This document shows, one piece after another, positions 1-9,517 of a stretch of 64,000 nt of DNA. This DNA comes from Oceanipulchritudo coccoides. Its GTDB lineage: Bacteria > Verrucomicrobiota > Verrucomicrobiia > Opitutales > Oceanipulchritudinaceae. The notes under the pieces are model-generated. The model saw only the letters and a program-made list of their open reading frames with translations. It was not told the origin of the DNA and ran no database searches. How positions within the stretch are numbered: the stretch's first letter is position 1; the number at the start of each line of letters is the position of its first letter. Where the stretch lies: contig NZ_JAAGNX010000001.1 in the NCBI RefSeq assembly GCF_010500615.1, positions 310,001 to 374,000 of the forward strand. The letters are read 5' to 3'. The position numbers and the translations under genes are program-made.

Positions 1-1
1 G

Positions 2-2266
2 AGCGGTGATGAATATTACTACTTCCTCACTGCCCGGGACATTCTTGGTCGCGACGGGGAGGTTTCGGAAGGAACACCTGTCCAGATCTGCGATTTCCAG
101 CCGCCTCCACAACCGCGCAATCTCAAGGTAACAAATCATTATTCCTTCGATGCCGGGACAAGCAGGAATACGCAGCATTTCAAAGTTGAATGGTCGGCCC
201 CGGATACCTCCAATACGGAAACCCCAGAAACTATTTCGGGGTATCAAGTGTACCGGTGGTGGTCGATCGAGGAGATGCAGCAGAATGCAAGTTTTCCTTT
301 TGATTCAGCCACGGCCACTGAGGGCGGACTTGTCGCCACCCTGCCTGCCTCCCAGACCGTGTTTGTGGATGATGGTGTGAATGCGCCGTTCCTAGCTGTT
401 GAACGTCTTCCTGACGGAACGACAAACGTCGATCAAGGCTACGCAAACAAGACCTTCTGGTACACCGTACGGGCCATGGACAGCAGTGCCTGTGGTGGAA
501 ACCTCTCCGGTAACAGTACTCCGGTATTTGGAGTTTTGCGCGACCGTATAGGCCCGCCAAAGCCAACGGGGTTTGTCGAGCTGACCTGCTATGATATCCG
601 AGTGATTGCACCACGCGAGGTGGTGGTTGATTCACCTTTCGAACCGGAGCCCGAACTCGGCATTGTCTACCTCACGCTCCAGGGGACACGCCTCGACAAT
701 TACATCAAGTGGGTTGAGTTCTCCATTTATGAGCCACAGGCAGGCACGTATACACTTCTGGAAACACGCCACATATATTCGGCGAGTGAAAACGTGTACA
801 CCATCCAATTGAAATTGCCTCAACCGACAGACAATGACCCATTGTATATCGCCTGCCGAATGGGCAATCAGTTTGGCAAGGTCTCTGCATGGAACAGTCT
901 TGAAGTGCCGATTGTTCCCAATGAATTTTCCGCATACCGCATTGATTGGGAAGGGGAAAGTATTGAAAATATCGGCATTCCCAATCAGGTCTGTGATGTC
1001 CACGTCCCCTTCGGGCCCGGGCAGACGCTGAACGGGATTACCCTTGAATTCGACCTGACTCCGTCGACCGAAGAGTGGAAAGTGTATCGAAGGATTGATG
1101 ACGGTAAGCTCACCCTGATCCAGCAGGGACTTGATTCAGCGCTGGATTCCCTGACGGCCATTGTCGAGGACTTGAACATGCCGGCCAAGGACGCCCGTGT
1201 CTGTTACTTTGTCCAATTGTTCGACCAGCACGGCAATCCCAGTCCGATTGTCCGCATTGCCTGTATTGATGTGCAGGGCAAGGAGCCCTTGCCTGCACCC
1301 ATGTTGGCACCACCATTTTCCGTTGGTGACGAATCAGCGCCGGAAGCAGTCCTGGGATGGTTCTGCCCGCCATACGGAATTGAATTCTTCGAACTCTATG
1401 TTTCCGTCGAGGAAGGCGATCTTCCCACCGCAATGGGTGACGATTTCCAGTCGGCCGGGACGGATGTGGTCGAGGCAGACCGGACCTGGCGTCCATTCCT
1501 GACCAAACGTGTCCCAGCCACCTTCACTGGAAACAGTCCTGAATTTGGAACCCAGATCAACGGGATTGTCCTTGGTGAGACCTACACCTTCAAGGTCCGG
1601 GCAATCGGACCCAGCGGCAGTACCGGTCCTTTCAGCAATGTGGAAGAATTCACATGGAATCCGGATTCCTCATCGGTGGTTTCGGGACCTGACGTTCCAT
1701 GGCCGGCCTTGGGCCTGCCCTTTATCCAGAACAATTTCAATGATGGTATCCTCGCAAGGACCGTTCCCGAGTGGCTCTTTGATGGAGGGGCGGTCCGTGT
1801 GGGCTTATTGAACTATGCTGGATTTGATTTTTCTCCGAATGGTGAAAATCCATCGGATTTCTTCTTCCCGCCAAACGTATTGGATCCACTAAGCGCATTT
1901 TACAAGAACGACAAAGGGGAGGCCCTCTTTCCATTTGTCCTTTACCGGTTCCAAGTCGAAAACAGCGAGTATCCTGTTGTATCCGGTGACGTGTACCAGG
2001 TCTCTCCCATGATGGAATCGATCCCGACTGTAATTGAAGTGAACCCATCATTTGGCGCGTCCACCCACAGGAATTATGACCCATTTATCTTTGTTGCGCA
2101 AAACGAGGATATTCCGGGCGCTTCCAGCTTCATTTACGATCTCCTCATGAAGGATACGCAGCCTGTCATTTCCGGAGCCTCCTATCGCTACCTGATTGTC
2201 CGTTTTGATCCGGTGAGCAAGGAGATTGTCGAGGTTATTCCGACCAATACCGTAACCATTCCGTGA
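2..2266 (+). CDS. Fibronectin type III-like secreted protein, 5' end outside window
   Basis: The frame is open from base 2, so only the C-terminal ~754 residues are visible and the true start lies upstream. The visible part contains repeated beta-sandwich segments of fibronectin III style, for example PPQPRNLKV followed by FKVEWSAPD and ISGYQVYRWW, and later LNGITLEFDLTPSTEEWKVY and INGIVLGETYTFKVRAIGPS. There are no enzymatic motifs or membrane anchors in the visible part, and it ends in a plain beta-rich tail. The next gene starts 32 bases downstream on the same strand and is also a large secreted repeat protein, so the two may be co-transcribed. The likely role is extracellular or cell-surface, structural or binding; this is inferred from domain type only. 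Confidence 0.75.
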   Translation, partial: SGDEYYYFLTARDILGRDGEVSEGTPVQICDFQPPPQPRNLKVTNHYSFDAGTSRNTQHFKVEWSAPDTSNTETPETISGYQVYRWWSIEEMQQNASFPFDSATATEGGLVATLPASQTVFVDDGVNAPFLAVERLPDGTTNVDQGYANKTFWYTVRAMDSSACGGNLSGNSTPVFGVLRDRIGPPKPTGFVELTCYDIRVIAPREVVVDSPFEPEPELGIVYLTLQGTRLDNYIKWVEFSIYEPQAGTYTLLETRHIYSASENVYTIQLKLPQPTDNDPLYIACRMGNQFGKVSAWNSLEVPIVPNEFSAYRIDWEGESIENIGIPNQVCDVHVPFGPGQTLNGITLEFDLTPSTEEWKVYRRIDDGKLTLIQQGLDSALDSLTAIVEDLNMPAKDARVCYFVQLFDQHGNPSPIVRIACIDVQGKEPLPAPMLAPPFSVGDESAPEAVLGWFCPPYGIEFFELYVSVEEGDLPTAMGDDFQSAGTDVVEADRTWRPFLTKRVPATFTGNSPEFGTQINGIVLGETYTFKVRAIGPSGSTGPFSNVEEFTWNPDSSSVVSGPDVPWPALGLPFIQNNFNDGILARTVPEWLFDGGAVRVGLLNYAGFDFSPNGENPSDFFFPPNVLDPLSAFYKNDKGEALFPFVLYRFQVENSEYPVVSGDVYQVSPMMESIPTVIEVNPSFGASTHRNYDPFIFVAQNEDIPGASSFIYDLLMKDTQPVISGASYRYLIVRFDPVSKEIVEVIPTNTVTIP

Positions 2267-2298
2267 ATTCAGTTTTCCCTTAAAGGACCCATTCAATC

Positions 2299-5200
2299 AT
2301 GAAAGTTTCACTACAAAGTACCAGCTTGTTGGCCTGCCTGGGGCTTGTCGTTCCGGTTCTTGAGTTACCGGGGCAATTCATCAACGAGGATTTTGTCATC
2401 AAGACCCCGGAGACCCTTGTCGCACAGCCTGACCTGGATGGCGATGGTACGCCGGATATCGTTGTTGTCGACCGCAAGACGGGATTGATCAAACCCGCGC
2501 TTTTTGACGGGTCCGTCAACTGGCTAAAGCCAGTCGGTGGAGGGATTGAGAATGTCTCCGCTTTGGCCGCAGGAAATTTCGAGGCCGTTAATCCCGACTC
2601 TATTGCGCTTGTTTCAGGACCGGCAAACCGGATCAATGTTTTTTCCTACACGGGTGATACCCTCAATCTTGCTCCAAGACCGGTCTTCAATGATGTTTTC
2701 GCTCTTTCTGAGCTGGTGGCAATGGAGGAAGCCAGTAGCGGGAATCCGGCTACGCTTGAGCTGGTCGGGTATTCCAGTCTCTTCGATCCGTCCGGTCCAG
2801 GAATCCGCGATTACATCACTCTTGATGGGACTGAACTCATCTCCTATGGAACTCCCTTTGACCAACCGACGCTTTTGGAGCGCGACTACAATCATTTTCT
2901 TCTGGAGGAAGGATTGCCTGTAATGGGCTTCTTCATGAACGAGGCGGATCCGGGCGTGGACGCCTTCACGCTGGCTTTCCTCCTCGATGGGAGCTTTGAC
3001 ATCATTGATCAACTTCCCGTACCCAGTGGCGCGCGGGTGATCCATGCCTCCTTTGACGGTTCGGGTGGGTTCCAGTTTGTTTTCCACGTCGCGGGAGACG
3101 CGAACATCCTGTGTCATGCCTGGACAGGATCCGAGTTTGATCTTGTCGGCACATTTGCCCTCAACAGTCCCGCGAGCCAGATCTTTCCCTTTTCGGACAA
3201 CGGTGCAGGCGGTTTGCTGGCCCGATCCATGGACGGACTCAGCCTGACCTACTACGCGTTTGACGGGCTCAGTTCGCCCGTCGAGGAGCAGACCTTCAGT
3301 CCAGCCTCCGGATTGGAAGTCAATGCTGCGATGACCCTGCCCGATGGGAATATGCTTCTTTTCTCCGGCACACCCGGATCCAATCCAAACGCGCTTGCCG
3401 AACTTTTTGGCTTAAGTGGTTCGACCTTTCTCTCCCTCGGCGACACCGGACTCCCGGCCAGCAACCCTTCCTTAGGCGGTAGCAATGTCCTTTTGTTTTC
3501 TGAGACTCCCTTCATCAATGAAAATGCATCTCTCACGGGCCAGCTTGGGGCGGGTGTGTGGACATCGGCTGTCTCTGTGGGAACGGATGTGGTCGTGGAT
3601 GCAGAAAGTTTTCAGGGATCACTGGACGGTTTGGGGAATCCCGAAGTAATCAATCTTGGTTCAACGCCCGCTGGCACCGTCGATGCCTTGGTCAATACAA
3701 TTGATTCTGACATTTCGCTCAACAACCCCAATCCAGCCATTGGGCTTGTCCCCGGCACGGTCTTGCCGGTTCCGGATCCCGGAACTTATGCGGAATCTGT
3801 CACCATTGATTTTGTCCCCTCTGATCCTGCATTGGATGTCTTCTACCGGGTACTTCCTGATGGATCATGGATCAACAGTACGGGCCCCGCAGGTCCGTTC
3901 TTTGAATCTGTTTCGTTGCAGTACTACGGCCTTGCTGGTGACGGTACCCGTACGCCTATTCGTACGGCGGTCTACACCATTTCCATTCCCCCATCTGAGC
4001 TGGATTCAGATGATGACGGAGTCCCTGATTACGTTGAGATAGCTGCAGGAATTGATCCTGTGAATTCCGGGGATGATGCTGACGGAGATGGGTATTCCGA
4101 TTTGGTTGAGCTGCTGGCAGGGAGTGATCCTGGCGATGCCTCTTCCCTTCCACCATCGCGTGAGATCGACACAGACGGGGATGGTTTTTCTGACCTTGAG
4201 GAGGCGGTCGCCGGTACAGATCCAAATTTACCTGCCAGTTTTCCAACCAACCCTGGTGTCTTGAATTTCCTGAACGTGTTCGACCTCCTTGTGGTCCCCT
4301 CGTCCCACAACGGATCCGGCGCACCGGATCCCTTTGTTCCTTCCCTTGATGAATCCCTTGAGGTCCCCGGCGGAGATCCGCTTGCAACAACTGTCCGGCT
4401 CTACAACGCAGATTCTTCTCTTCTGGGGTTTGACCGTACGGCATTGCAGGGATTGGGCGGGGTGGCAGATCCTGCAGCCTATATTCCTGAAGTTGTGCTT
4501 GGCTCGTCTGAGTTGCTTTACGTTGCCGCGACGGAGCGAAACTTCAACGTGGATACAGCTGCGCCTGACCAGCTCATCGGAAGACAGATTGCCGGCCTTA
4601 TAAAGAAGCCGGCGAGTGCCTTTCCACCGGTTCCCTACAGCTATGGCGGGGCCGGAGAAGTCCTTGCCCTGGAAGCGGCAGCATGGGTCAGTGCAGCACA
4701 AAGTCATGTCCTGAGTATCAATCGGGAATTGGTGATAAAGGAACTCGACCTTTTCGATACGCTTGCCCTGCTTCTTGCGGAATTAAAAATCGAAACGGTT
4801 CTCCGCGATCGAAGCATCATCGGCGCGGATCCTTTCACCCTCACTGGCTTCCGGAGCAATGAGGCGGCCGTGGAGCTTGCAGCATCCCCGGGTGATGGCT
4901 CACGCCCGGTGACGGTCCCCGCATCCGGTTTATCAGCCCTGCGCAACAAGGCGCCGGGGATCGACACTGGATATCGGCTGGACACCATTTGCGAAGTGAT
5001 TGAGGCGTGTGTTGAGAGCGATACGGATGCCGGCGTCCTTGCCTTAAGGGAGGTTGCCGAGGAGATTTACCGCATCAGCGCAGCCACGGCCAACAATACT
5101 CCGGGCTCCCTTGTTGCCCCGCTGGATGCCTTGAGACAATTCATCCGGACTGGTTCGCTCCTCAATACAGGTTATCTTGATGATCCCGAGTTAGCGCCGT

Positions 5201-5955
5201 TGGATTCCGCAACGCTGGCCTCAGCCTCAGCGGGTGTTGCCTATGTTCTTGGCAAGGACGCGAGCCGTCCCGTGGAATTCCGTCAGTTGCGGATTGCCGC
5301 CGGAGGCATTCAGGGATCCGGAGGTGCCGAATGCATCATCCTTGAGGATACTGCCTCCCTCGAGTCCGTCAGCCTGATTGATTTTCAGGGGAATTCGTTT
5401 CCCTTCCCGGATGCCTTCGAGCTTCCTGAAGACACTGTCATTATCGTTGAGGGCTATGCAGATGTGACCTCGGATTGTCTGGCGGATGTGACGCTTGAAG
5501 TAATCCCGCCCATCCAGCTGGTCTCCTTGCCCGTTGCCGGGACAGTAGATGCAAACGACAACCTGATCCCCGACGATCTGGAGGACTTGTATGCCGGGGT
5601 CATGAATCCATTTGCTGATTCTGACAACGATGGCTTTTCAGATTTACAGGAATCTGTTGAGGGAACCAACCCCTTTGACATCAATTCGTTTCCCGGGGGC
5701 TCTCCGGCGGATTTGAGTCCCCCGGTGATTGCCATTAACGAAAGTAGTCCGACACAGTTTACCTTCAGCTTTGAATTTCCCGGCATTTACGCGGACAACT
5801 TTGCCTTCCGTCTCTTTTCCGGGCCGGACCTGAATACAATGTCTACCGATACGGGTTTTGACGCTCCGCATCTGGGCGGGGGCACCTTCCAACTCACTAT
5901 CGCCAAGCCAGCCGAGTATCCGGTCTTCTACCGCTTCAAAATGTTATTGGACTGA
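2299..5955 (+). CDS. Large secreted protein with FG-GAP-like start, HEX_C-like domain and thrombospondin-3 repeats
   Basis: The 1218-residue product starts with a signal peptide (MKVSLQSTSLLACLGLVVP). Residues ~20-130 resemble FG-GAP/VCBS repeats (PDLDGDGTPDIVVVDRKTG). Residues ~488-565 resemble a chitobiase/beta-hexosaminidase C-terminal domain (VTIDFVPSDPALDVFYRV). Calcium-binding thrombospondin-3-type repeats follow at ~568-648 (DSDDDGVPDYVEIAAGIDP, DADGDGYSDLVE, DTDGDGFSDLEE) and again at ~1083-1131. It ends in a beta-rich tail without a recognisable sorting signal. No catalytic motif was recognised. The domain set is that of a calcium-stabilised extracellular protein. It follows the fibronectin III gene by 32 bases, and its stop faces the stop of a minus-strand lipoprotein 18 bases away. 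Confidence 0.8.
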   Translation: MKVSLQSTSLLACLGLVVPVLELPGQFINEDFVIKTPETLVAQPDLDGDGTPDIVVVDRKTGLIKPALFDGSVNWLKPVGGGIENVSALAAGNFEAVNPDSIALVSGPANRINVFSYTGDTLNLAPRPVFNDVFALSELVAMEEASSGNPATLELVGYSSLFDPSGPGIRDYITLDGTELISYGTPFDQPTLLERDYNHFLLEEGLPVMGFFMNEADPGVDAFTLAFLLDGSFDIIDQLPVPSGARVIHASFDGSGGFQFVFHVAGDANILCHAWTGSEFDLVGTFALNSPASQIFPFSDNGAGGLLARSMDGLSLTYYAFDGLSSPVEEQTFSPASGLEVNAAMTLPDGNMLLFSGTPGSNPNALAELFGLSGSTFLSLGDTGLPASNPSLGGSNVLLFSETPFINENASLTGQLGAGVWTSAVSVGTDVVVDAESFQGSLDGLGNPEVINLGSTPAGTVDALVNTIDSDISLNNPNPAIGLVPGTVLPVPDPGTYAESVTIDFVPSDPALDVFYRVLPDGSWINSTGPAGPFFESVSLQYYGLAGDGTRTPIRTAVYTISIPPSELDSDDDGVPDYVEIAAGIDPVNSGDDADGDGYSDLVELLAGSDPGDASSLPPSREIDTDGDGFSDLEEAVAGTDPNLPASFPTNPGVLNFLNVFDLLVVPSSHNGSGAPDPFVPSLDESLEVPGGDPLATTVRLYNADSSLLGFDRTALQGLGGVADPAAYIPEVVLGSSELLYVAATERNFNVDTAAPDQLIGRQIAGLIKKPASAFPPVPYSYGGAGEVLALEAAAWVSAAQSHVLSINRELVIKELDLFDTLALLLAELKIETVLRDRSIIGADPFTLTGFRSNEAAVELAASPGDGSRPVTVPASGLSALRNKAPGIDTGYRLDTICEVIEACVESDTDAGVLALREVAEEIYRISAATANNTPGSLVAPLDALRQFIRTGSLLNTGYLDDPELAPLDSATLASASAGVAYVLGKDASRPVEFRQLRIAAGGIQGSGGAECIILEDTASLESVSLIDFQGNSFPFPDAFELPEDTVIIVEGYADVTSDCLADVTLEVIPPIQLVSLPVAGTVDANDNLIPDDLEDLYAGVMNPFADSDNDGFSDLQESVEGTNPFDINSFPGGSPADLSPPVIAINESSPTQFTFSFEFPGIYADNFAFRLFSGPDLNTMSTDTGFDAPHLGGGTFQLTIAKPAEYPVFYRFKMLLD

Positions 5956-5973
5956 GCCAGGGGGCGGTAACAA

Positions 5974-6888
5974 TCAGTTGACCGTCACTGGGACCTCAAT
6001 GGGTCCGTAACCGGGAACTGTCAGGACAAGGACGCCTGATCCCGGCGCGCCACCGGTGACATTCACATTCACCGAGCGGGCCCCTTCCGGAATGATGATT
6101 TCCGGCATGACGATGGACTGCGGGATGTCCGTCTGGGCATCGACATAGAGGCCTCCCAACGGTGCGATATTTTCGGTTTCGATAATCAGGAAATCCGTAT
6201 CGCCGCTGTTCAGGTAGATTGAGGTTGGCTGGATGCGAAGGTTTGCTTCATCAATCTTGAAATGGCCGGCGGAAAGGTCGCCGCGTCCGGTACGCAGGGA
6301 GACGCTGTAGGTCTTGCCGGCCGGGAGGGCAGGGACAATGAATTCCAGCGAATTCGCAGAATGCACGGTGGTGAGGGCTTCTGCACCGCCAACAACGACA
6401 ACATCCTGGGAAGTGAAGCCGTTCCCGACAATCGGAATACTGGCCCCGGAAGGACCACGGTCATTGACCAGCTGGATCGGGTAACGGTTGATCAAGCGTG
6501 CTTGATACACTTTTTCGTGCTCAATCGTGCTGTAACGGCTGGCTGTCTTGATTTTTCCTCCAGCGCTACGGTATTCCCATGAAACAATGTAATAGTAACG
6601 TGCTTCCGTGACCCCTGGTGGCATCTTGTAGTCGAAAGAGAAGCTCATATCGTCGCTCCCGGTAGGGACCATATCGAATGTCTCGTTGTTGATGACAATC
6701 TGCGCCCGTTCAGATCCCTCGACGCGATTGCTGACCGGGAGGTCAGCCGTAAAGCTGAAGGTATAGATGCCCGACGGGTTCTGTGGAATCCTGTCCGGCG
6801 TGTAATCCTGGAAGGTGGTGTTGCAGCCAGCAAAAGCTACAAGCGTGCCGAGGAGTAAAAGGGAATTGCGTATCGCTTTGATCTTCAT
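5974..6888 (-). CDS. Lipoprotein with IPT/TIG-like domain
   Basis: 304 residues with a lipoprotein signal peptide: a hydrophobic stretch followed by the lipobox FAGC, with the lipidated cysteine at residue 22. This predicts a lipid-anchored envelope protein. Residues ~140-215 resemble an IPT/TIG immunoglobulin-like fold (GASIPIVGNGFTSQDVVVVGG). The remainder is beta-rich, with a C-terminal segment rich in Val/Pro/Gly. No enzyme motif was seen. It is transcribed divergently from hemW across only 30 bases and convergent with the upstream large secreted gene. Function unknown. Confidence 0.75.
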   Translation of the reverse strand: MKIKAIRNSLLLLGTLVAFAGCNTTFQDYTPDRIPQNPSGIYTFSFTADLPVSNRVEGSERAQIVINNETFDMVPTGSDDMSFSFDYKMPPGVTEARYYYIVSWEYRSAGGKIKTASRYSTIEHEKVYQARLINRYPIQLVNDRGPSGASIPIVGNGFTSQDVVVVGGAEALTTVHSANSLEFIVPALPAGKTYSVSLRTGRGDLSAGHFKIDEANLRIQPTSIYLNSGDTDFLIIETENIAPLGGLYVDAQTDIPQSIVMPEIIIPEGARSVNVNVTGGAPGSGVLVLTVPGYGPIEVPVTVN

Positions 6889-6918
6889 GATAGGAAAAGG
6901 GTTAAATTAGCCGGGCAA

Positions 6919-8079
6919 TTGGAAAAACTGCAAGAAAAAGCCGATTCACTCAAGTTGGGGCTCTATGTTCACGTGCCCTTCTGTGCCCGCTCATGCGATT
7001 TTTGCCACTTTTACCAGGAACCGCCCAAGCGTGCTGACCTTGAGGCATATCTTGAAGGAATGGAGCTGGCGCTTGAGCGTACCGAGCTCCCGAGGCCGCT
7101 CGATACGGTCTTCTGGGGCGGGGGAACGCCGGGATTGCTCGCGGCTGTTGACCTGGAGCGCCTCGGAAAGGCGGTCTTGAAAGCAAATGGGGGCCTTGTC
7201 CCGGCCGAATGGAGTGTCGAAATGGCCCCGGCAACGGTGAAGGCCGACAAACTCAAGGTTTTCAAGGATCTCGGGGTTTCCCGTGTCTCGGTGGGCGTAC
7301 AGAGTTTTCAGGGCCCGCTCCTCGAGGCCCTCGGGCGGATTCATTCGCTGGAACAGGTTAAGCGCGCGGTGGACCTTCTTCACGGCTCGGGTATGAAAAA
7401 TTTCAACCTGGACCTGATTTTCGCCATTCCCGGGCAAAGTCTCCAAATGTGGGAAGCAGACTTGGAGCAGGCGATTGCCGCTGACCCGGCTCATATTTCC
7501 ACCTATTGCCTGACATTCGAGGAAGACACGGCTCTTTGGTTAAGACTCCAGCGTGGGCAGGTCAGGAAGACGAGTGATGACGAGGAAGCGGCTTATTTTG
7601 AACTGGCTTGGGAGAAGCTGGCAAAAGGCGGGTACGCCCAATACGAGGTCTCCAACTTTGCCCGCCAGGGACAGGCCTGCATGCACAACCTGAATACCTG
7701 GCGCATGCAGGAATGGCTGGGGATCGGCCCTTCCGCCTCAAGCCAGATGGACGGGCGCCGCTGGACTGAACCGCATTCCCTCGAAGAGTGGCTGGATGGG
7801 TTGAAGTCCGGGAAGCCGCGATATGCCGATGAGACAACCCTGAATGCGGAGATCCTTGCGCAGGACCTCTTGATTTTCGGACTTCGCATGAACGAAGGAG
7901 TCGATCTTGAGGGTCTGGAAAAACGCTTTCCAGAAGCCTTGCCGGAGGAGTGGCCGGACTTTTGCCATTCACTCATTGAGGAGAATCTGGCATGCCGGAA
8001 GGAATCTGTCCTGCTCCTCACTGAAAAGGGCAGGCTGCTTGCGGACCGGATTGCACAGGAAATCCTCGAGCTGGAATAG
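6919..8079 (+). CDS. hemW: Radical SAM haem chaperone HemW
   Basis: 386 residues of the HemN/HemW radical-SAM family. The N-terminus has the [4Fe-4S]-binding motif CARSCDFC (Cys-x3-Cys-x2-Cys) preceded by YVHVPF. The glycine-rich SAM motif is WGGGTPGLL, and further family signatures are VSVGVQSFQ and NLDLIFAIPGQ. It lacks the extra cysteine after the cluster motif that marks true HemN, and is shorter, which fits HemW, a haem-binding chaperone that inserts haem into respiratory enzymes. The start used here is TTG at 6919; no strong ribosome site is visible and there is no upstream ATG. It is convergent with hemG, so the three haem-related genes sit together on both strands. Confidence 0.88.
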   Translation: MEKLQEKADSLKLGLYVHVPFCARSCDFCHFYQEPPKRADLEAYLEGMELALERTELPRPLDTVFWGGGTPGLLAAVDLERLGKAVLKANGGLVPAEWSVEMAPATVKADKLKVFKDLGVSRVSVGVQSFQGPLLEALGRIHSLEQVKRAVDLLHGSGMKNFNLDLIFAIPGQSLQMWEADLEQAIAADPAHISTYCLTFEEDTALWLRLQRGQVRKTSDDEEAAYFELAWEKLAKGGYAQYEVSNFARQGQACMHNLNTWRMQEWLGIGPSASSQMDGRRWTEPHSLEEWLDGLKSGKPRYADETTLNAEILAQDLLIFGLRMNEGVDLEGLEKRFPEALPEEWPDFCHSLIEENLACRKESVLLLTEKGRLLADRIAQEILELE

Positions 8080-8080
8080 T

Positions 8081-8099
8081 TCCATCCGATAGGGATGGA
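8081..8099. terminator. Short hairpin between convergent hemW and hemG
   Basis: TCCATCC and GGATGGA form a 7-bp stem with the loop GATAG in the 50-base gap between the two convergent genes. There is no strong T tract on either side, so a role as bidirectional terminator is only plausible. Confidence 0.35.
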
Positions 8100-8129
8100 T
8101 GTGTCGGCAGGACCAACTACGTCCGGTCG

Positions 8130-9512
8130 TCAGGCCTGTTTTTCCGCGAACTGCAGGGCATTGTCGATACAATCGCTCAGCCCGGGACCGCCGCGGAAGT
8201 TTCCTCGGATGTGAAGTCCGGGAAAATCAAACTCAATTTCCTCAAGGGCATTCAGGAAGACAGAGTGGCCCACGTTATATTGGGGAATCGCCAAGGGCCA
8301 GAAACTGTGTGAATGAAAACACGGGTCCCCGGTAATCCCCAGAAGCGGGGCCAGGTCCTTGACCGTTTCCTTGATTAATTCCTCTGTCGGGAGGCAACCG
8401 TTTTCCGGTTGCTGGACACCGCCGATAAAGCACATCAGGGCGACCTTCCCCTCGGGGGCCCGCTCCGGGAAAATAGTTGAAGAGAAAATGCATCCGAGTG
8501 TGAAGCGCTTTTCCATGCGGGGAAAAAGCACGCCAAAGCCGTCCAGCGGATGGGCAATCTGCTCACGGTCAAATCCAAGGACGAGGGTGGAAAGTGGTGG
8601 ATGGTCTATGCGGGGGATGTCGAGCAGTCGCTCCTCGACAGGTCTCTCAAACGAAAGCTCCTCGTGGGCATGGAGAGGCGTTGTCACGATCAATTGCTTG
8701 GCCTGTAGTGCCTCCCCGGATACATTGACCGTCCATTGGCCGTCGTCTGATCGGCGCACAGATTCAATGTTGGCACCGGTCCGGGTTGTCATGCAATCTT
8801 CACGACACAAGGCCTCGACCAATTCCTTCAGTCCCTTGCGAAAGGAAATCATGCGGCTCTTGAAGGCGGTTTTCCCCGTGCGCTTACGCTCCCTCTTCAG
8901 CTTCAAGGCTCCTCCGATCAATGAGCCATAGCCCTGTTCAAGGTTCCACACCTTCGGGAAGGCATGACGGATTGAAAGGCAGTCCGGGTCGCCGGCAAAG
9001 ATACCCGAGACCAACGCGGAAATGCCGTATTCAAGAAATGCCGGACCCATGCGCCGCGAAACGAATGAGGTGACGGATTCGTCGGCCAGTTTTGATTTTC
9101 CAATAAAGGGCTCGGCCAGGAGGCGCACTTTCTCGAGCGGGTTGTAGAGTGGCGTTGTCACCCCACCGACCAGGGACATGGGCAGTGGGACCATTCCGCC
9201 CTTCTTGATCAGGTAGCGCTTGTTGGAAATCTCGTTTGCATCCACCCGTTCATCGTCGAGTCCGAGCTCATGGATGAAATTCCATACGGCCTCGGACTTC
9301 ACCAGCATCGAGTTGGGTCCCGCCTCAACAAGGAAGCCCTCCATGTTGGTTGTCTGGACAGCCCCACCCAGACGGGATGACTTCTCGATGACATGGACTC
9401 GCTTGCCTTTTTTGGCGAGGGCGTTTGCCGTTGCGAGGCCGGTGATGCCACCACCGATGATGATTGTGTCAAAACTTTCGGCAGGTTGGGGATGTGTGGC
9501 TTCTGGTTCCAT
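8130..9512 (-). CDS. hemG: Protoporphyrinogen oxidase (HemY-type)
   Basis: 460 residues. The N-terminus carries the FAD-binding Rossmann motif DTIIIGGGITGLATANALAK followed by HVIEKSSRLGG, as in the oxygen-dependent HemY-type protoporphyrinogen oxidases, which oxidise proto- or coproporphyrinogen to the porphyrin late in haem synthesis. The family segment VEAGPNSML and a C-terminal GNFRGGPGLSDCIDNAL, typical of the FAD C-terminal contact, are present, and the length fits the family. It starts 5 bases after the hemN stop, so it is the last gene of the ZIP transporter-hemN-hemG operon. The order predicts co-expression of an oxygen-independent and an oxygen-dependent step. Confidence 0.9.
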   Translation of the reverse strand: MEPEATHPQPAESFDTIIIGGGITGLATANALAKKGKRVHVIEKSSRLGGAVQTTNMEGFLVEAGPNSMLVKSEAVWNFIHELGLDDERVDANEISNKRYLIKKGGMVPLPMSLVGGVTTPLYNPLEKVRLLAEPFIGKSKLADESVTSFVSRRMGPAFLEYGISALVSGIFAGDPDCLSIRHAFPKVWNLEQGYGSLIGGALKLKRERKRTGKTAFKSRMISFRKGLKELVEALCREDCMTTRTGANIESVRRSDDGQWTVNVSGEALQAKQLIVTTPLHAHEELSFERPVEERLLDIPRIDHPPLSTLVLGFDREQIAHPLDGFGVLFPRMEKRFTLGCIFSSTIFPERAPEGKVALMCFIGGVQQPENGCLPTEELIKETVKDLAPLLGITGDPCFHSHSFWPLAIPQYNVGHSVFLNALEEIEFDFPGLHIRGNFRGGPGLSDCIDNALQFAEKQA

Positions 9513-9517
9513 GGTTT